DNA of 64,000 nucleotides from Listeria aquatica FSL S10-1188 (GCF_000525795.1 NZ_AOCG01000006.1:248001-312000), one strand, 5' to 3'. Positions 28,847 through 40,115 are shown, counted from the first letter of the stretch. The notes: generated from the letters alone by a model not told the origin. Program-made: numbers and translations.

Positions 28847-31033
28847 ATGTTATGTCAAAATTGTAAACAGAATGAAGCACGCATTCAGTTATATATGAAT
28901 ATAAATGGTCAGCGCGTTGAGATGCCGCTTTGCGAGTCTTGCTACGCTGAACTTAAAAACCGTAATCAAGCTAATCTGCAAGGCGGATTTGGTTCTTCCC
29001 CATTTGACGACTTTTTCCGTCAATTAAATGGAAACATGGATCCAAACTTCGGTGCAGAAAGAGATGCAAATCGTGAAAGACAAAGTCGAGTTCAAACACA
29101 AGCAGCAGGAAACGGTGGAGGTTTACTTGATGAATTTGGTACCAATTTAACAGATCTTGCTAAAAATAATAAGCTGGATCCTGTCATTGGTCGTGATGAA
29201 GAAATCAAGCGGACCATTGAAATTTTAAACCGTCGGAATAAAAACAACCCTGTATTAATTGGGGAACCTGGTGTTGGTAAAACCGCTGTCGTAGAAGGTC
29301 TGGCTTCGGCAATCGTTGAAGGCAAAGTCCCAAATAAACTACTAGACAAAGAAGTGATTTTACTTGATGTCGCGTCTCTCGTATCAGGAACTGGTATCCG
29401 TGGTCAATTTGAAGAACGAATGAAAAAATTAATTGAAGAACTCACTGAACGTAAAAACACGATTCTATTTATTGATGAAGTGCATACCATCGTCGGTGCA
29501 GGTTCTGCTGAAGGTTCAATGGATGCCGGGAACATTTTAAAACCAGCTCTTGCAAGAGGGGAACTTCAAATGATTGGGGCTACTACTTTAAATGAATACC
29601 GTAAAATTGAAAAAGATGCTGCCCTTGAACGTCGGTTCCAACCTGTCATGGTGGACGAACCTTCTAAGGAAGCTACTTTAACTATCTTGGAAGGCTTAAA
29701 AGATCGTTATGAAGATTTCCATGAAGTCGCTTATTCAGAAGAAAGTTTACAAGCAGCTATTGATTTAAGTGCTCGCTATATTCAAGATCGTCATTTACCG
29801 GATAAGGCCATTGATTTGATGGATGAAGTCGGTTCAAAATATAACCTTACGATCGAAAAAATGGATGACAAAGCGGTTGCTGAACGACTTGAACGTCTGG
29901 AAAATGAAAAAGAAACAGCGCTCAAAAATGAAGACTATGAAAAAGCTGCAACGGTTCGAGATGAAATGACTCGCTTGAAGGAAAACAAAAATGCATCAGG
30001 TGTCTCTGAACGCCCCGTTATTCAAGCTTCGGATATTCAAGTTCTGATTGAAGAAAGAACAGGAATTCCAGTTGGTCGTCTCGAACAAGATGAACAATCG
30101 AAAATGAAAGATTTAGAAGCTCATTTAAATGAAAAAGTTATTGGGCAAAAAGAAGCCGTTCAAAAAGTTGCGAAAGCAATTCGTCGTAGTCGGGTTGGTT
30201 TGCAAGTGAAAAACCGCCCAATCGGCTCCTTCTTGTTCGTCGGCCCTACCGGGGTTGGTAAAACAGAACTTGGCAAAACGTTAGCAAATGAATTATTTGG
30301 TTCAGAAGATGCGATGATTCGTCTTGATATGTCTGAGTTCATGGAAAAACACAGCGTTTCTAAACTCATCGGTTCACCTCCAGGTTACGTAGGTCACGAT
30401 GAAGCTGGTCAATTAACTGAAAAAGTTCGTCGTAATCCTTACAGCATTTTATTACTGGATGAAATGGAAAAAGCACATCCTGATGTACAACATATGTTCT
30501 TACAAATCCTAGAAGATGGTCGTTTGACAGATTCACAAGGTCGGACCGTAAGCTTTAAAGATACGGTTATTATCATGACAAGTAATGCAGGAACGGGAAC
30601 TCATGAAGCTTCTGTTGGTTTTAATACAAGTAGCGATATTCAAAAACTCGAAAAAAGTTCGGACTTGTTAAACCGACTTGGCTACTATTTCAAACCTGAA
30701 TTCTTGAACCGGCTAGATAGTGTCATTGAATTCAATAGTCTTGAAAAAGAAGACTTGATGCAAATCGTAGACTTGATGATCACCGATTTGAACGAAATGT
30801 TACAACAAAACGGTATGCACATTGAAGTTTCTGAAGATGTGAAGAAAAAATTGATCGATCTAGGCTATGACGCTGAATTTGGTGCTCGTCCGCTAAGAAG
30901 AACCATCCAAGAACACTTGGAAGATCAAATTGCGGATGCAATGATCGATTCAGATGATGTCTCAAGTCTAACCGCAACACTCGATCAAGATGGTAATATT
31001 CAAGTTTCAGCACTTGAACATGTTGTAAAATAA
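28847..31033 (+). CDS. clpE: ATP-dependent Clp protease ATPase subunit ClpE
   Basis: A 728-residue HSP100/AAA+ unfoldase. The N-terminal zinc finger (Cys3, Cys6, Cys29, Cys32) is diagnostic of ClpE. Two AAA+ modules follow with Walker A GEPGVGKT at about residue 139 and [13 protein letters not shown] at about 466, Walker [10 protein letters not shown], and a UvrB/UvrC-like coiled region ([14 protein letters not shown]). It works with ClpP in stress proteolysis. AAAGGAGG precedes the ATG. Controlled by the upstream CtsR box. Intact. Confidence 0.97.
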   Translation: MLCQNCKQNEARIQLYMNINGQRVEMPLCESCYAELKNRNQANLQGGFGSSPFDDFFRQLNGNMDPNFGAERDANRERQSRVQTQAAGNGGGLLDEFGTNLTDLAKNNKLDPVIGRDEEIKRTIEILNRRNKNNPVLIGEPGVGKTAVVEGLASAIVEGKVPNKLLDKEVILLDVASLVSGTGIRGQFEERMKKLIEELTERKNTILFIDEVHTIVGAGSAEGSMDAGNILKPALARGELQMIGATTLNEYRKIEKDAALERRFQPVMVDEPSKEATLTILEGLKDRYEDFHEVAYSEESLQAAIDLSARYIQDRHLPDKAIDLMDEVGSKYNLTIEKMDDKAVAERLERLENEKETALKNEDYEKAATVRDEMTRLKENKNASGVSERPVIQASDIQVLIEERTGIPVGRLEQDEQSKMKDLEAHLNEKVIGQKEAVQKVAKAIRRSRVGLQVKNRPIGSFLFVGPTGVGKTELGKTLANELFGSEDAMIRLDMSEFMEKHSVSKLIGSPPGYVGHDEAGQLTEKVRRNPYSILLLDEMEKAHPDVQHMFLQILEDGRLTDSQGRTVSFKDTVIIMTSNAGTGTHEASVGFNTSSDIQKLEKSSDLLNRLGYYFKPEFLNRLDSVIEFNSLEKEDLMQIVDLMITDLNEMLQQNGMHIEVSEDVKKKLIDLGYDAEFGARPLRRTIQEHLEDQIADAMIDSDDVSSLTATLDQDGNIQVSALEHVVK

Positions 31034-31040
31034 GTTACTC

Positions 31041-31075
31041 AAACCCCTTAGCAAAAGCAATTTGCTAAGGGGTTT
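31041..31075 (+). terminator. Terminator of clpE
   Basis: Perfect 15-bp arms AAACCCCTTAGCAAA/TTTGCTAAGGGGTTT with a 5-base loop and T8. Confidence 0.9.
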
Positions 31076-31198
31076 TTTTTATGATTTAATAAATTATTCA
31101 TCGTTTTGTCATTGGATTGTCGGTTTATTGTTACTTCAATATGAGAAAATATATAGTAACCGACTCTATACATAGAAAGGAATGTGCGGTGAATTTTT

Positions 31199-32219
31199 AT
31201 GACTGAAAACAAACTTGTTAAACCACGCGACTATTATTTTGATAATGCGAAATTTATTCTTATTTTTCTAGTTGTGTTTGGGCATCTCTTGCAACCCTTT
31301 GTCGCCGAGCACGACAGCGTACGCATCTTGTACAGTATGATTTATACTTTTCATATGCCAGCTTTCATTTTAATTTCTGGCTACTTTGCCAAAGGTTTTA
31401 GAAAATCTGGGTATTTAATGAAAACGATGAAAAAGCTCATTTTGCCTTACTTACTTTTTCAATCCATTTATTCTGTATTTTATTATTTCTTACTTAGTGA
31501 AGATCGTTTTTCACTTACATTTCTTGATCCAGAATGGTCTCTTTGGTTCTTACTTAGCTTGTTTTTCTGGAATTTAATGCTTTACGTTTTTTCTAAATTA
31601 AAGCCTGTTACTGCTCTCTCTATTGCTACTTTGATTGGACTTCTGGCAGGTTATGTAGATTCAATTGATGGGTACTTAAGCTTATCGCGGACTTTTGTTT
31701 TCTTCCCATTTTTCCTAGCTGGATTTTTCCTAAAAAAAGAACATTTCCTGTATCTGCAAAAAAATGCAGCTAAAATCATTGGTGGGGCTATCTTTATAGC
31801 GATTCTTGGAATCGTTTTGGTAAGTCCCGGACTCGATGAAGACTGGTTCCTAGGCTCTAAACCTTATGGCGAATTTGTTGATGCTAAAGTGCTCGGATTA
31901 TTAATGCGCGTTTTGATTTATGCTATTAGTTTTGCAGCGATTGCAGCTTTCTTTACCTTTGTCCCCAAAAGACAGTTCTTCTTTACAAAATGGGGTAAAA
32001 ACACGCTTTATGTTTACTTGTTGCATGGCTTCTTTATTAAATCATTCCGTGAAGCCGGGATGTCAAACATCAGTTATAACTTTGAAACTTTCTTCATTTT
32101 AATCGTGCTGGCCTTCAGTTTAACGGCTTTGTTATCCACAAATATTGTTACAACTATTGTCCAGCCCGTTGTAGAACTGCGGATAAATAAAATCAAAAAA
32201 CTTTTTTGCAGCGAAATAA
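31199..32219 (+). CDS. Acyltransferase-3 family membrane protein
   Basis: About 340 residues with ten membrane helices and the family start DYYFDNAKFILIFLVVFGHLL, TFHMPAFILISGYF (H..PxFxxxSGY), then LWFLLSLFFWNLM and YVYLLHGFFIK. Such proteins O-acetylate exported polysaccharides or related molecules; a YkrP-like role is unspecific. As written the frame continues to 32251, but the T6 run near 32202-32207 probably has one base too many; the corrected end is ...IKKLFAAK with the stop at 32217-32219. Own promoter region and terminator. Confidence 0.82.
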
Positions 32220-32277
32220 AAGTTTTTCCCATGAAAGTTACTAAGTTGTAGCATAGTCAAAATGAATATTTTACGTT

Positions 32278-32320
32278 AAAATAAGTTTGCCGCTTGTTTC
32301 TCTAGCGGCAAACTTATTTT
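32278..32320 (+). terminator. Terminator of the acyltransferase gene
   Basis: Arms AATAAGTTTGCCGCT/AGCGGCAAACTTATT followed by a T run, 20 bases before the next gene. Confidence 0.8.
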
Positions 32321-32341
32321 TTGTAAAGGGGATTTCTATCG

Positions 32342-33504
32342 ATGTCTAGTTACTTATTTCCAATTGAAGTTGCACTTATTTTATTTCCATTTCTCGCTTT
32401 ATTGCTTACAATCCCCTTCGCGATCTATTCGTACCGAAAATTTGGTAGTATCACATTTATGCGTGTGTTTTATCCTTTTTACTTTTATTTTCTACTTAAT
32501 GGCTGCCTTTTTCTTAACTTTGCTTCCTCTGCCAGAAACGCAAGATGTTATTCACATAAAAGCCCCGGTCCCTCAACTTGTCCCCTTTACTTTCGTACAG
32601 GAGTTTCTTAGCCAAACCGTTTTAGAGTTCTCAAAGCCAGCAACTTATTTGCCAGCTCTCGCACAAAACGTTGTAATTCAACCACTTTTTAACGTTTTCT
32701 TACTTTTTCCGCTCGGAGTTTATTTACGTTATTACTTCCGCACTTCGTTCATAAAAACGCTTATTATTGCTTTTTTTAATCTCGCTTTTCTTTGAAGTCA
32801 CACAATTAACTGGAATTTATGGGATCTATCCGCATGCTTATCGTTTATTTGATGTAGATGACTTAATGCTTAATACACTTGGTGGGATTATCGGCTTTTT
32901 AATGGCTCCTTTGTTTACATTTTTCCTTCCATCACGGGAAGCTATGGATTCTTTAAGCAGCCAAAAAAGCGAGCGCGTCAGTTACATTCGTAGATTCCTA
33001 GCATATTTAATTGACTGGTTTTTCATTGGAATTATCGGTTTTCTGCTAACTTCGATTCATCTAATCCCCAAACGAGCAGTATCTAACACTGTAGAGGTCA
33101 GTTACGAACATATTCTTTATGATATCGCGATTATTTTTCTCTACTTTGTTTTTCTGCCAACCATAACAAATGGCTTTACACCAGGAAAATGGATTGTACG
33201 TATAAGAATTGCAAGCGTTGCAGGAACACGAGTGAGCTTTTGGCAATTATTAGGGCGTTACACCCTTTTCTATTATTTACTTGGTGGACTTATTTTAGTT
33301 CCGCTCAATCAACAAGTTCAAGAAATCGCTACCCCACAAATTCGTTTAATTTTATTCTTTATTTCGTTTTCAGCGCTTTTCTTATTTGCACTGCACTTGA
33401 TCATAAATTTTTTCCGAAAAGACAACCGATTGTTCTATGAAAAAATGAGTCATACAGTTTCAGTAAGTACATTTAAGTCGAAAATGCCAGAAATCGATCA
33501 TTAA
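32342..33504 (+). pseudogene. VanZ-RDD fusion membrane protein, two breaks
   Basis: The N-terminal half is VanZ-like (FLTLLPLPETQDVIH, QNVVIQPLFNVFLLFPLGVYLRYY, FFEVTQLTG..YRLFDVDDLMLNTLGGIIGF). The C-terminal half is an RDD domain (RRFLAYLIDWFFIGIIG, TNGFTPGKWIVRIRI, WQLLGRYTLFYYLLGG). Breaks at a T4 (about 32470) and a T7 run (about 32770) are each cured by one base fewer, giving about 386 residues. VanZ domains occur in teicoplanin resistance proteins and RDD proteins in transport; a combined function is unknown. Start ATG 32342 follows AAAGGGGA. Confidence 0.78.
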
Positions 33505-33528
33505 AAATAAGGTCAATTAGCCAAAAAT

Positions 33529-33594
33529 AAAAGAACAGAGTCATCAAACATACCATTTTTGCAAAGGGCATCATTGAATGATTCTGTTCTTTTT
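33529..33594. terminator. Convergent bidirectional terminator
   Basis: Arms AAAAGAACAGAGTCAT/ATGATTCTGTTCTTTT (one mismatch) around a loop of about 34 bases between the VanZ-RDD gene and the KtrB-like gene. Confidence 0.7.
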
Positions 33595-33598
33595 TGTT

Positions 33599-34945
33599 TT
33601 ATGTCCCAAACTCATTTTTTAGCCGGTAATAATTTTTTTCTTTCGGCAAGCGAATCGCATTTTTAGGTTCATTTTTATTGCGCAAGCTAAGCATAGAATA
33701 CATAATCCCAACGCGCCCAATAAACATCAGTAGGATAATAATAATCTTGCCCGCGAGACTCAAGTTTGGCGTGAGTCCAAGTGACAATCCACAAGTTCCA
33801 AAAGCAGAAAAGACTTCAAAAATAATTTCAATTAAGGTCGCCTGTTCCGTTTGTGCAAGCAAAATAATCGAAGAAAAGCAAAGAATTCCCGCAAACAAAG
33901 TGACAGCCAGTGACTTCCGAACGTCTTCTTGATAAAGCTCGCGACCAAAGACATAAATGTGATTTCTGCCACGAATCACTGATACTAAAAATAAAATCAC
34001 AATGGCAAAGGTTGTAGTCCGAATCCCGCCCCCAACAGAACTTGGTGAAGCTCCAATAAACATCAAAATGGAAACAACAATTAGCGTTGGAATCGTGAGC
34101 GAACCTGAATCAATCGTTTGCAAGCCAGCACTTCTCGATGTGGCAGAAAGAAACATCGAGTTGAAGAAGCCTTCTGCTACACTTCCCCCTTTGAAAAAAT
34201 GATTGTATTCCATCAGCCAAATAAGTAAACCGCCGACAACAAGCAAAGCCATGTAAGTCACCGTTGTGACTTTGACAAACAAAGAAAAACGGAAGGGATA
34301 AAGGGAATTCTTTTCAAACAAGAAACGGCGTGTTTCAAGCAATACTGGAAAACCAATCCCCCCAGCAATGATGAGCAAAATCGAAATGAATTGGACAAAA
34401 TAGTCGTTTACAAAAGGCATAAGCGAGTTTCCTGTAATGTCAACACCGGCGTTTGTTACAAGAGATACGGAATTATATAAGCCTTGAAACATCGCTTCTC
34501 CAAAAGTTGGATAAAACGGAATAAAATAAAGTCCTAAAACAACTGCACCCACGAGTTCGATGCCAATGATCAAAAACAATATCTCACGCAACATTCGCAC
34601 CATACCACTCATGGTATATTGATTCGTATCCGTCATAATTAACTGGCGTTGCTTTAAGCCGATTTTCCGCCGTAAAATTAAGTAAAAGAATGTGCTCAAC
34701 ATCATGACACCAAGTCCGCCGAGCTGAAAAATTCCCATTAACACCCAGATGCCTGCTGTACTATAAATTTGTCCGACATCAATTGTTGCAAGACCGGTCA
34801 CACTAACAGAACTTGCCGCTGTAAATAAAGTATCAATAAAAGATACATGTACCCCTGGCATTTGTGTAAACGGCAAACTTAAAAGAATAGTCGCTATTGT
34901 TACCGCGAAAAAATAATACGTAATGATAATTTGAACAGGCGTCAT
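33599..34945 (-). CDS. KtrB/TrkH-like potassium uptake membrane subunit
   Basis: A TrkH/KtrB-type cation channel of about 448 residues with four pore repeats; filter glycines are seen in SVSVTGLATI, TNAGVDITG, SRSAGLQTID and FGTCGLSLG. These proteins import K+ (KtrB with Na+) together with a cytosolic KtrA/TrkA RCK protein, which is not in this window. The start is unclear: ATG 34945 or GTG 34966, neither with a strong site; a longer frame to 35092 runs into TerC and is an artefact of the T9 run at 35013-35021. It lies directly behind TerC-1 and is probably coupled to it. Confidence 0.85.
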   Translation of the reverse strand: MTPVQIIITYYFFAVTIATILLSLPFTQMPGVHVSFIDTLFTAASSVSVTGLATIDVGQIYSTAGIWVLMGIFQLGGLGVMMLSTFFYLILRRKIGLKQRQLIMTDTNQYTMSGMVRMLREILFLIIGIELVGAVVLGLYFIPFYPTFGEAMFQGLYNSVSLVTNAGVDITGNSLMPFVNDYFVQFISILLIIAGGIGFPVLLETRRFLFEKNSLYPFRFSLFVKVTTVTYMALLVVGGLLIWLMEYNHFFKGGSVAEGFFNSMFLSATSRSAGLQTIDSGSLTIPTLIVVSILMFIGASPSSVGGGIRTTTFAIVILFLVSVIRGRNHIYVFGRELYQEDVRKSLAVTLFAGILCFSSIILLAQTEQATLIEIIFEVFSAFGTCGLSLGLTPNLSLAGKIIIILLMFIGRVGIMYSMLSLRNKNEPKNAIRLPKEKNYYRLKNEFGT

Positions 34946-34982
34946 GCGTGACAGAATAATACGCACTTTATTGCGGATATTT

Positions 34983-35769
34983 TTATTTTCGAGATAAAGT
35001 CTCTTTGCTTTGTTTTTTTTTCTTTTCTTCTGGCAATGATATAACCACCTAACCCAATTATTATCATAACGGACCAAAAAACAGCTTTCCATGCTGTTGT
35101 TTCAGGAAAATGTTCATTTAAAATGCCTACAGCCGGATGTGAAAGGGTATAAATCGCGAGCTTAATTCCTACCCAACCCACAATTAGAAAAGCTGCTGTT
35201 TCTAGTGTTGGATAACGTTCTAGGAGTTTCACAACTTGAGTAGCTGCAAACCGAATCACAACAAGGCCAGCGAGCCCCCCAAGGAACATCACAATAAACT
35301 GACCGCCGTTCATTCCTCCAATATGGAAATCTCCAAAGTCTGGAAGCGTCATAGCAAGGGCAGCCGCGGCAAGCATCGAATCAAGAGCAAAAGCAATATC
35401 AGTTAATTCAACACGAAACACAGTTCCCCAAAAAGAGACCGATTTTTTAGATGTTTCTTCGACTTCGTTTTCCTCTTTTTTCCCTCGTTTTAAGTCTACA
35501 ATATGTTTAATCGCAAGGTAAAGCAAATAAAGTGCACCAATTGCTTGAATTTCCCAAATCTTAACAAGAAAGGAAATTAAAAAGAGCGCGATGAAACGAA
35601 AAACAAAGGCACCAAGTAGTCCATAAAACAAGGCTTTACGTTGTTTGTCGTGTGGTAATCCCTTTACGATAACAGCCATGACAACCGCATTGTCTGCTGA
35701 AAGAACACCCTCTAAAACGACAAGAACCACAAACACCCAAGCATATTCTGCTAGAATCGAGAAGTCCAA
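34983..35769 (-). CDS. TerC family membrane protein 1
   Basis: About 262 residues, seven to nine helices, with the TerC/YkoY-type motifs EGVLSADNAVVMAV (acidic residue in helix 1), ELTDIAFALDSMLAAAALAMTL and a C-terminal helix ending in a lysine-rich tail. As written it reads on to 34942; with one base fewer in the T9 run it ends KEKKQSKETLSRK at 34983. TerC proteins of this group export Mn2+ or help load metal onto exported proteins. No riboswitch precedes this copy; a hairpin lies at 35801-35834. Confidence 0.85.
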
Positions 35770-35800
35770 TTTACTCCACCAACATTTCTATATAAATTTA

Positions 35801-35834
35801 AGAAGGTTGTACGCTTTTTTCGTACATACCTTCT
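35801..35834 (-). terminator. Hairpin between the two TerC genes
   Basis: Arms AGAAGGTTGTACG and CGTACATACCTTCT (one bulge) with a T6 loop. It lies between TerC-2 and TerC-1 on the minus strand but lacks a T tract, so it may be a weak terminator or a processing/regulatory hairpin. Confidence 0.4.
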
Positions 35835-35869
35835 CATTTTATACTTTTTATTTGTCCTTGTTAAGCTTT

Positions 35870-36635
35870 TTATGACTGATTTTGTTTTTTCTTTTGTCGA
35901 ACAGAAATGAGCCAACCCCATACAATGATTAGGATCATCACACCCCAGAAAATGAACTTCCATAATTTTGATTCTGGAAAAGCATGTGGAATGATCGCAA
36001 GACTTTCATGCGATAATGTATAAATAACAAGCTTCACGCCTACCCAGCCAACAATGAGAAAGGCTGCCGTCTCAAGTGATGGATAATTTTTGAGTAGCTT
36101 GACAAATTGCGTTGCCGCAAAACGAATAATGATAAGTCCCACTAATCCACCAAGGAACATCACAATGAACTGGCCTGTATCAATTCCGCCAATTTCTCCC
36201 CAGCCGGTTCTTGGGAGTGTAATCGCTAGGGCAACAGCCGCAAGCATTGAATCAATCGCAAAAGCGATATCTGCTACTTCGACCTTCAAAACGGTCATCC
36301 AGAAGCCAGAACCACTTTTTTGTTTCGTTTTATCGGCATTTTCTTTCCCTTTCGCATGTTTCACAATGTGGCTAATGGCAATGTAAAGTAAATAAATCGC
36401 GCCAAGCGCCTGCACTTGCCAAACGTTTGCCAAAAAAGGAGATCAAAAAGAGTGCCGTAAAGCGAAATACGAAAGCTCCGAGTAGTCCATAAAAAAGAGC
36501 TCGTTTTTGTTGTTTTTCCGGTAAATGTTTGACCATTACGGCCATGACAACCGCGTTATCAGCGGCAAGGATACCTTCAAGTCCAATTAAAACAAGAAGC
36601 ACCCAGCCGTATTCAAGTAGCATTGCAGTATCCAA
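35870..36635 (-). pseudogene. TerC family membrane protein 2, one break, behind a Mn riboswitch
   Basis: Close paralogue of TerC-1: EGILAADNAVVMAVMVK, KVEVADIAFAIDSMLAAVALAI, and FIVMFLGGLVGLIIIRF. The T6 run near 36433-36438 has one base too many; T5 gives FLISFLANVWQVQALGAIYLLY in one frame, about 255 residues. Its leader carries a yybP-ykoY riboswitch, so it probably exports Mn2+ when the metal is in excess. It is followed 101 bases later by TerC-1. Confidence 0.87.
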
Positions 36636-36685
36636 TAGAAATCCCCCTTCATTTTTAACTTTAACAGCTCGAGTGAGGATAAAAA

Positions 36686-36835
36686 AAGCGAGACCTCACC
36701 CGGTTTATGGGCAAAGGTCTCGCTGACATGTGACATGTTAATAAAACCGATGAATACGCCGTATCCATGTAATGACGATTTTATCCTGATTCCTAAAAAT
36801 CAGTGCTACTCCCCTTTGACAACTGTCAAAAAGTT
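36686..36835 (-). promoter_or_regulatory. yybP-ykoY manganese riboswitch upstream of TerC-2
   Basis: The minus strand shows the family start CAAAGGGGAGTAGC (about 36804-36818) and the conserved ACCTTTGCCC segment near 36712-36720, which is part of a hairpin GCGAGACCT..AGGTCTCGC (about 36688-36723) followed by T7. In this family Mn2+ binding favours expression of the downstream gene by preventing terminator formation. The downstream gene is a TerC-type exporter, a known target class. Confidence 0.88.
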
Positions 36836-36854
36836 TATCAAATTTTACTTTGTT

Positions 36855-36883
36855 ATCATAGCATGTGAATTTGTGAAAGTCAA
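36855..36883 (-). promoter_or_regulatory. SigA promoter of the TerC-2 leader
   Basis: TTGACT (36883-36878), 17-base spacer, TATGAT (36860-36855) on the minus strand, starting just after the amidase stop codon. Confidence 0.85.
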
Positions 36884-36896
36884 TCTTTACTTCTTT

Positions 36897-38348
36897 TTAT
36901 TTATAAGCCTGTGGAAGCTTGAATTGCTCCCTTTCTTCTAATATTTTTCCAACTAAAAATAGTAAATCTTCTCTTCCTTTCGAAGCCATGAATTGTACTC
37001 CAAGCGGAAGACCTTCTGTTGTCACATGGGTAGGTAAGCTAATTGCCGGCTGTCCTGTTAAATTGGCAAGTTGTGTGTAAGGCGAAAGGGTTAGGCTTTT
37101 TTCAAACATGGCATCAATTAAATCTGCTAGTTCCCCTTCATTCAATTGACCTGCCATCTGTAGTTGTGCGCGAATCGCATCACTTTGCAAGTCTTGATCA
37201 ATTTTCGGCGCTTGAAAAGCAGTAGTTGGCGTTAAAAACAAATCATAGTGCTTGTATAATGTTTCCATTTCAAAAGCGGCTTGATCCCATAAGTTGAGAG
37301 CGCGCACATAGCTTTTTGCGGCAAGCCGTTCGCCGTATTGATAAATTCCCCACGTCATAAGTTCCATATCGCTAGGCTTCATCTTTCGCTGCAATTGCGC
37401 TTCAATTCCCGCAAACATGGCGGAAGTTTCAGCGCCATTCATCAAATAATAGCTAGCCATCAATTGCTCACCATCAACCGGATACGTTACTTCTGTAAGT
37501 TCATGACCGATTGATTGAAGCTCTTCACATACCTGTTTCACCGCTTGTTTCGCTTCAGTTGAAACAGAGGAATGGACAGGCGAAGTGGTCGAGTAAGCAA
37601 TTTTCAAGCGTTTCGGAAGCGCGTGCGTCTCCCACTCTTCTCTTGGTGGATGGTACGGCGCCACTTTATCGTTTCCTCGCATCGCATAAAACAGCTTTTC
37701 AGTATCTCGCATTGATACAGTTAGGGCGAAATCAATGGATGCACCTTGCCAGCCACGAAAGCCGCCTGGGCCATTCGGCATCGCGCCGCGAGTTGGCTTT
37801 AACCCAATTAGTCCGCTAAACGAAGCAGGAATCCGAATTGAGCCCCCACCGTCACTTGCGCCTGCAATAGGAAATAAGCCACTTGCGACCGCTGCGGCTG
37901 CGCCTCCACTTGAACCACCCGGCGAATGGTCTAAATTCCAAGGATTTCTCGTTGGACCATAAAGTACGGGATCTGTGATATTCTTAAATCCAAACTCTGG
38001 TGCATTCGTTTGCCCAGCAGGAATAAAGCCAATTTGTTCCAATTTATTTGTAAAATTAGACGTTTGCGCTGAACGATTCTCTTTGAACAAACGCGAACTA
38101 AAAGTAGATTTCCAACCTGCCTTTTCTTGCCCTAACATTTTAAGCGGAATGGCTAGCCCAGAAAACGGTGCTTCTTCTGTTATCGTAAAGTTTTGCGCAG
38201 CCTTTAACAAAGCATCAAAATCCCATTCAACTAAAGCATTCAAATCTGGATTCTTTTGCGTCACTTGTCGATTTAATGCCGTGTAATACTCCGGTAAACT
38301 CAACTCTTTCTTTTTCCACTTCTGAACCCAGTATGTAGCATCTTTCAC
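36897..38348 (-). CDS. Amidase signature family protein
   Basis: A 483-residue amidase with the signature HSPGGSSGGAAAAVASGL..ASDGGGSIRIPAS holding the cis-Ser and nucleophile Ser, and a likely catalytic Lys in LAIPLKMLG. It is distinct from GatA in lacking gatB/gatC neighbours. Members hydrolyse varied amides; in Listeria they are annotated by analogy to 6-aminohexanoate cyclic dimer hydrolase. Intact, monocistronic, separated from prfC by a terminator. Confidence 0.87.
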   Translation of the reverse strand: MKDATYWVQKWKKKELSLPEYYTALNRQVTQKNPDLNALVEWDFDALLKAAQNFTITEEAPFSGLAIPLKMLGQEKAGWKSTFSSRLFKENRSAQTSNFTNKLEQIGFIPAGQTNAPEFGFKNITDPVLYGPTRNPWNLDHSPGGSSGGAAAAVASGLFPIAGASDGGGSIRIPASFSGLIGLKPTRGAMPNGPGGFRGWQGASIDFALTVSMRDTEKLFYAMRGNDKVAPYHPPREEWETHALPKRLKIAYSTTSPVHSSVSTEAKQAVKQVCEELQSIGHELTEVTYPVDGEQLMASYYLMNGAETSAMFAGIEAQLQRKMKPSDMELMTWGIYQYGERLAAKSYVRALNLWDQAAFEMETLYKHYDLFLTPTTAFQAPKIDQDLQSDAIRAQLQMAGQLNEGELADLIDAMFEKSLTLSPYTQLANLTGQPAISLPTHVTTEGLPLGVQFMASKGREDLLFLVGKILEEREQFKLPQAYK

Positions 38349-38407
38349 TGTCGTAGCCCCCTTTTTTTGGTCTTATTCTGTTTCCATTATAGCATAGCAA
38401 AAAAAAA

Positions 38408-38427
38408 ACGCCGCTAAAAAGCGACGT
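38408..38427 (-). terminator. Terminator of prfC
   Basis: Arms ACGTCGC/GCGGCGT (one G-T pair) with T-rich loop, followed on the minus strand by T9-10. Confidence 0.8.
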
Positions 38428-38440
38428 GGTTAAATCTTCA

Positions 38441-40009
38441 TTAAAGCAATGCAGTTAGTTCAATATCTGGATTTTTATCTCTAAACCAGTTGATCGCAAA
38501 TTCATTTTCAAATAAGAATAACGGCTGATCGAACCGGTCCTTCACAAGCATGTTTCGAGCGGTAGAAAGTTTTTCATCCACATCTTCCTCACGAATCCAA
38601 CGAGCAATTTTCTTCCCGATAGGCTCCATGATAATCTCTGAATTATACTCATTGCGCATTCGGTGTTCAAATACTTCAAATTGAAGTTGACCCACAGCAC
38701 CAATGATGTAATCTTCCATTCGCCAAGTTTTAAAAAGCTGAATTGCCCCTTCTTGCACAAGCTGTTCAACACCTTTATGAAAGTGCTTTTGCTTCATGAC
38801 ATTTTTTGCGGAAACTTTCATGAAAAGCTCTGGTGTAAACTGTGGTAATTTAGGAAATGCCATCGTTTTACTTCCACTTGAAATCGTATCCCCAATTTGA
38901 TAGTTTCCGGTATCATATAGCCCAATAATATCGCCAGCAACCGCACGTGTTACATTTTCCCGGTCATCAGCCATAAATTGCGTAGAGTTCGCAAGCTTCA
39001 TTTGCTTTCCAGTCCGTGTTAGCGTAACCGCAATCCCTCGTTCAAATTCGCCCGAACAAATTCGTACAAAAGCGATTCGGTCCCTATGAGCAGGATTCAT
39101 ATTAGCTTGGATTTTAAATACAAATCCACTGAAATGAGGATTCTCAGGAAGTAATTCACCTTCACTCGTTTCATGCGGAGACGGGGCTGGGGCAAAATCA
39201 ACAAAAGTTTTAAGGAACGTTTCCACACCAAAGTTCGTGAGTGCACTTCCAAAAAAGACAGGTGTTAATTCTCCAGCGGCAATCCGTTCGCGGCTAAATT
39301 CATTTCCCGCTTCATCGAGTAACATTATTTCTTCAAGCGCTTGAGTGTAGTAACTTGAATTTTGAATAGGGTGAGCTTCTTTTAAATCACCATCTTCACC
39401 GAGTGGAAGGAAGGTTTCGCCTTCCTCAGCGCGGTAGCGTTCAACAACGCCATGATAACGATCATACAAGCCCATGAGTTCTTTCCCCATTCCAATTGGC
39501 CAGTTCATCGGGTAGGATTCAATCTCAAGCACTTCTTCTAGTTCTGACAAAAGTTCAAGCGGCATTTTTCCTTCCCGGTCCATTTTATTCATAAACGTAA
39601 AGATTGGAATCCCGCGCATGCGACAAACTTTAAAGAGCTTAATCGTTTGCGCCTCGATTCCTTTCGCAGAATCAATAACCATTACAGCTGCATCAACAGC
39701 CATCAGTGTCCGGTACGTATCCTCACTAAAATCCGAGTGTCCCGGTGTATCTAAAATATTAATCCGAAAACCTTCATAATCAAATTGCATCACAGAACTT
39801 GTCACAGAAATCCCACGCTGTTTCTCGATTTCCATCCAGTCACTCGTTGCGTACTTTCCTGTTTTTTTACCCTTTACAGTACCCGCTTGACGAATGGCGC
39901 CACCAAATAGCAAAAGTTGCTCCGTGATAGTCGTTTTTCCGGCATCCGGGTGAGAAATGATCGCAAAGGTTTTGCGTGTTGCTACTTCTTTTTGCAAATC
40001 CTGACTCAT
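38441..40009 (-). CDS. prfC: Peptide chain release factor 3
   Basis: A 522-residue translational GTPase. G1 loop SHPDAGKTT at residues 19-27, switch regions [13 protein letters not shown] and [15 protein letters not shown], and the NKMD specificity motif ([10 protein letters not shown]). RF3 recycles RF1/RF2 after termination. Length and motifs match RF3 rather than EF-G. ATG 40009 is preceded by GAGGAGG. Intact. Confidence 0.96.
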   Translation of the reverse strand: MSQDLQKEVATRKTFAIISHPDAGKTTITEQLLLFGGAIRQAGTVKGKKTGKYATSDWMEIEKQRGISVTSSVMQFDYEGFRINILDTPGHSDFSEDTYRTLMAVDAAVMVIDSAKGIEAQTIKLFKVCRMRGIPIFTFMNKMDREGKMPLELLSELEEVLEIESYPMNWPIGMGKELMGLYDRYHGVVERYRAEEGETFLPLGEDGDLKEAHPIQNSSYYTQALEEIMLLDEAGNEFSRERIAAGELTPVFFGSALTNFGVETFLKTFVDFAPAPSPHETSEGELLPENPHFSGFVFKIQANMNPAHRDRIAFVRICSGEFERGIAVTLTRTGKQMKLANSTQFMADDRENVTRAVAGDIIGLYDTGNYQIGDTISSGSKTMAFPKLPQFTPELFMKVSAKNVMKQKHFHKGVEQLVQEGAIQLFKTWRMEDYIIGAVGQLQFEVFEHRMRNEYNSEIIMEPIGKKIARWIREEDVDEKLSTARNMLVKDRFDQPLFLFENEFAINWFRDKNPDIELTALL

Positions 40010-40115
40010 CGTTCCAATTCCTCCTCGATTTCTTCACATTTCATTAGTATATCATAACTGAAACCAAAAAAATACGACTAAAATCAATTAGTCGCATTAG
40101 AAAAATCCTTCTTCA

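Noticed and set aside
34946-35092. N-terminal extension of the KtrB-like protein into TerC-1
   Set aside because: It exists only because the T9 run at 35013-35021 shifts frames; TerC motifs continue on the other frame.
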